Shown: positions 5,277 through 6,199 of the stretch, in pieces
Layout: the number at the start of each line of letters is the position of its first letter
How positions within the stretch are numbered: position 1 is the first letter of the stretch
Assembly: GCA_031259345.1 (NCBI GenBank)
Contig: JAIRLQ010000409.1
Coordinates: forward strand, 1-6,199
Direction: 5' to 3'
DNA length: 6,199 bases
Origin: Treponema sp.
Lineage (GTDB): Bacteria > Spirochaetota > Spirochaetia > Treponematales > Breznakiellaceae
The notes under the pieces: model-generated
Databases searched by the model: none
What the model saw: only the letters and a program-made list of their open reading frames with translations
What the model was told of the DNA's origin: nothing
Made by a program: the position numbers and the translations under genes

Positions 5277-6199
5277 GCTGATTCCTTTTCCGGTTCTTCC
5301 GACGCCAGCGCTATATGGAGTATTTCTTCCTGTGAAAAATCTTTCCGTTCAAAAGATCCGGCAATGGTTCCGTCCTTCATAACATAAATGCGGTCGCACA
5401 TGCCGATACGCTCCGGCAGCTCGCTTGAAATCAACATAATGGTAAGCCCTTCAAGGGCCATGTTGCTGATGATACGGTGAATCTCCGCCTTGGCGTTTAC
5501 GTCCACCCCCCGGGTAGGTTCGTCGAGTATCAAAAGCTTGGGATCAAGGGCGAGGGCTTTACTCACCGACACTTTCTGCTGGTTTCCGCCGGAAAGATTC
5601 ATTACCAAAAAATCTGTGTCCGGCGCTTTAATTCCCATGCTGTGGAGCATCTTTTGAGCCACGTCATATTCTTTTGAACGGGAAATAACCCCCAAACGGG
5701 AATTCCTTTCCAACTGGGGCAGTACAATATTATCCTTTATGCTCATGTTAACCACTACCCCGTATTTGCCCCGGTCTTCCGAGACATACACAAGGCCGCG
5801 CTCCATGGCCTCGCGGTAATTTTTAAAATGAACAGGATTCCCCTCTAAAAAAACTTCGCCTTCTTCCCGGCGGGTAAAGCCCGCAAGGCTCATGGCCAGT
5901 TCGGTGCGCCCCGAACCCGCAAGCCCCGCAAAGCCCAGGATTTCGCCCCGGCGCACATAAAAATCAATGCCGTGAAGCAGCCCCCTGTCTTTAAGGCCCC
6001 TGACCGAAAGCAGTGTTTCGCCAATTTCCACATTAGTTTTTGGGTAATAGCTGTCCATGCTGCGGCCAACCATATCGGTAACAAGCCTGTCCTTGTTGGT
6101 TGACGAAACCTCGCTGGTAGAAATATAGCGGCCATCGCGTATCACCGTAACCCTGTCGCAAAGGGTAAAAATTTCTTCAAGGCGGTGGCTTATATACAC
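5273..6199 (-). CDS. Sugar ABC transporter ATP-binding protein, twin-cassette type (RbsA/MglA/LsrA-like), N-terminal part outside window
   Basis: The last 308 residues of a CUT2 ATPase that normally has about 500; the gene runs off the right edge. The fragment starts at the switch-histidine region of the first nucleotide-binding domain (YISHRLEEIF, residues 2-11), then a linker, then the whole second domain: P-loop GLAGSGRTEL (92-101), VYVSEDRGKYG (137-147), signature LSGGNQQKV (202-210), Walker B LLILDEPTRGVDV (222-234) and MLISSELPE (255-263). In the second domain the P-loop lysine is arginine (Arg98) and the switch histidine is serine (Ser259). Both changes are usual in this class, where the first domain does most of the hydrolysis. 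It powers the two permeases encoded directly downstream, to which it is joined by an ATGA overlap. The GTG at the very edge (6197-6199) is an internal valine codon, not a start. Confidence 0.94.
   Translation of the reverse strand: MYISHRLEEIFTLCDRVTVIRDGRYISTSEVSSTNKDRLVTDMVGRSMDSYYPKTNVEIGETLLSVRGLKDRGLLHGIDFYVRRGEILGFAGLAGSGRTELAMSLAGFTRREEGEVFLEGNPVHFKNYREAMERGLVYVSEDRGKYGVVVNMSIKDNIVLPQLERNSRLGVISRSKEYDVAQKMLHSMGIKAPDTDFLVMNLSGGNQQKVSVSKALALDPKLLILDEPTRGVDVNAKAEIHRIISNMALEGLTIMLISSELPERIGMCDRIYVMKDGTIAGSFERKDFSQEEILHIALASEEPEKESA

Noticed and set aside
5273..6199. Loss of the P-loop lysine and switch histidine in the second ATPase domain as a sign of a dead transporter
   Set aside because: GxxGxGR(S/T) and ISSELPE are the normal form of the second domain in RbsA/MglA-type ATPases, so these are family features.
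1..6199. Search for CRISPR arrays, transposases, tRNA genes, toxin-antitoxin pairs or defence genes
   Set aside because: No regular direct repeats, no cloverleaf RNA gene and no unexplained gap over 300 bases was seen; the window is fully occupied by the six genes and two short spacers.

Overview
The window carries the 3' end of one gene on the plus strand, followed by five genes on the minus strand that converge on it. There is almost no non-coding DNA. The plus-strand gene looks like the C-terminal part of a RarA/MgsA-type AAA+ ATPase fused to a methyltransferase-like domain. That architecture is known from cyanobacteria and, as far as I recall, from Treponema-type spirochaetes. Together with the intermediate GC content, purine-rich ribosome binding sites and the style of the sugar ABC locus, this points to a gut-type Treponema or a related spirochaete. 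The assignment is an inference and not a certainty.

Layout. Positions 1-977 (+): C-terminal fragment of the putative RarA fusion protein. Positions 1001-2092 (-): a uroporphyrinogen-decarboxylase-family protein (UROD/MtaA/CmuA superfamily) that is not HemE. Positions 2093-2195: an intergenic spacer holding a compact inverted-repeat element (2135-2185) with two small hairpins nested inside one outer stem. Positions 2196-3272 (-): a secreted sugar-type substrate-binding protein resembling LsrB/RhaS. Positions 3273-3321: a short spacer with a strong Shine-Dalgarno sequence and a small stem-loop. Positions 3322-4308 and 4305-5276 (-): two RbsC/LsrC/LsrD-type permeases. Positions 5273-6199 (-): the C-terminal three fifths of a double-domain sugar ABC ATPase (RbsA/MglA/LsrA type), cut by the window edge.

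The minus-strand genes run in the order ATPase, permease, permease, binding protein, UROD-like protein. The first three are joined by two ATGA stop/start overlaps, so they are almost certainly one operon. The binding protein follows after 49 bases with its own strong ribosome binding site. The UROD-like gene follows after a 103-base spacer containing the inverted repeat, which probably tunes or ends transcription between them. Together these encode a complete CUT2-class importer: two different permeases, a twin-cassette ATPase and a periplasmic receptor. The putative enzyme downstream may act on the imported compound. The substrate cannot be read from the sequence. The receptor resembles AI-2/rhamnose-binding proteins, but the AI-2 contact residues are only partly kept. 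I see no defence system, CRISPR array, transposase or RNA gene.
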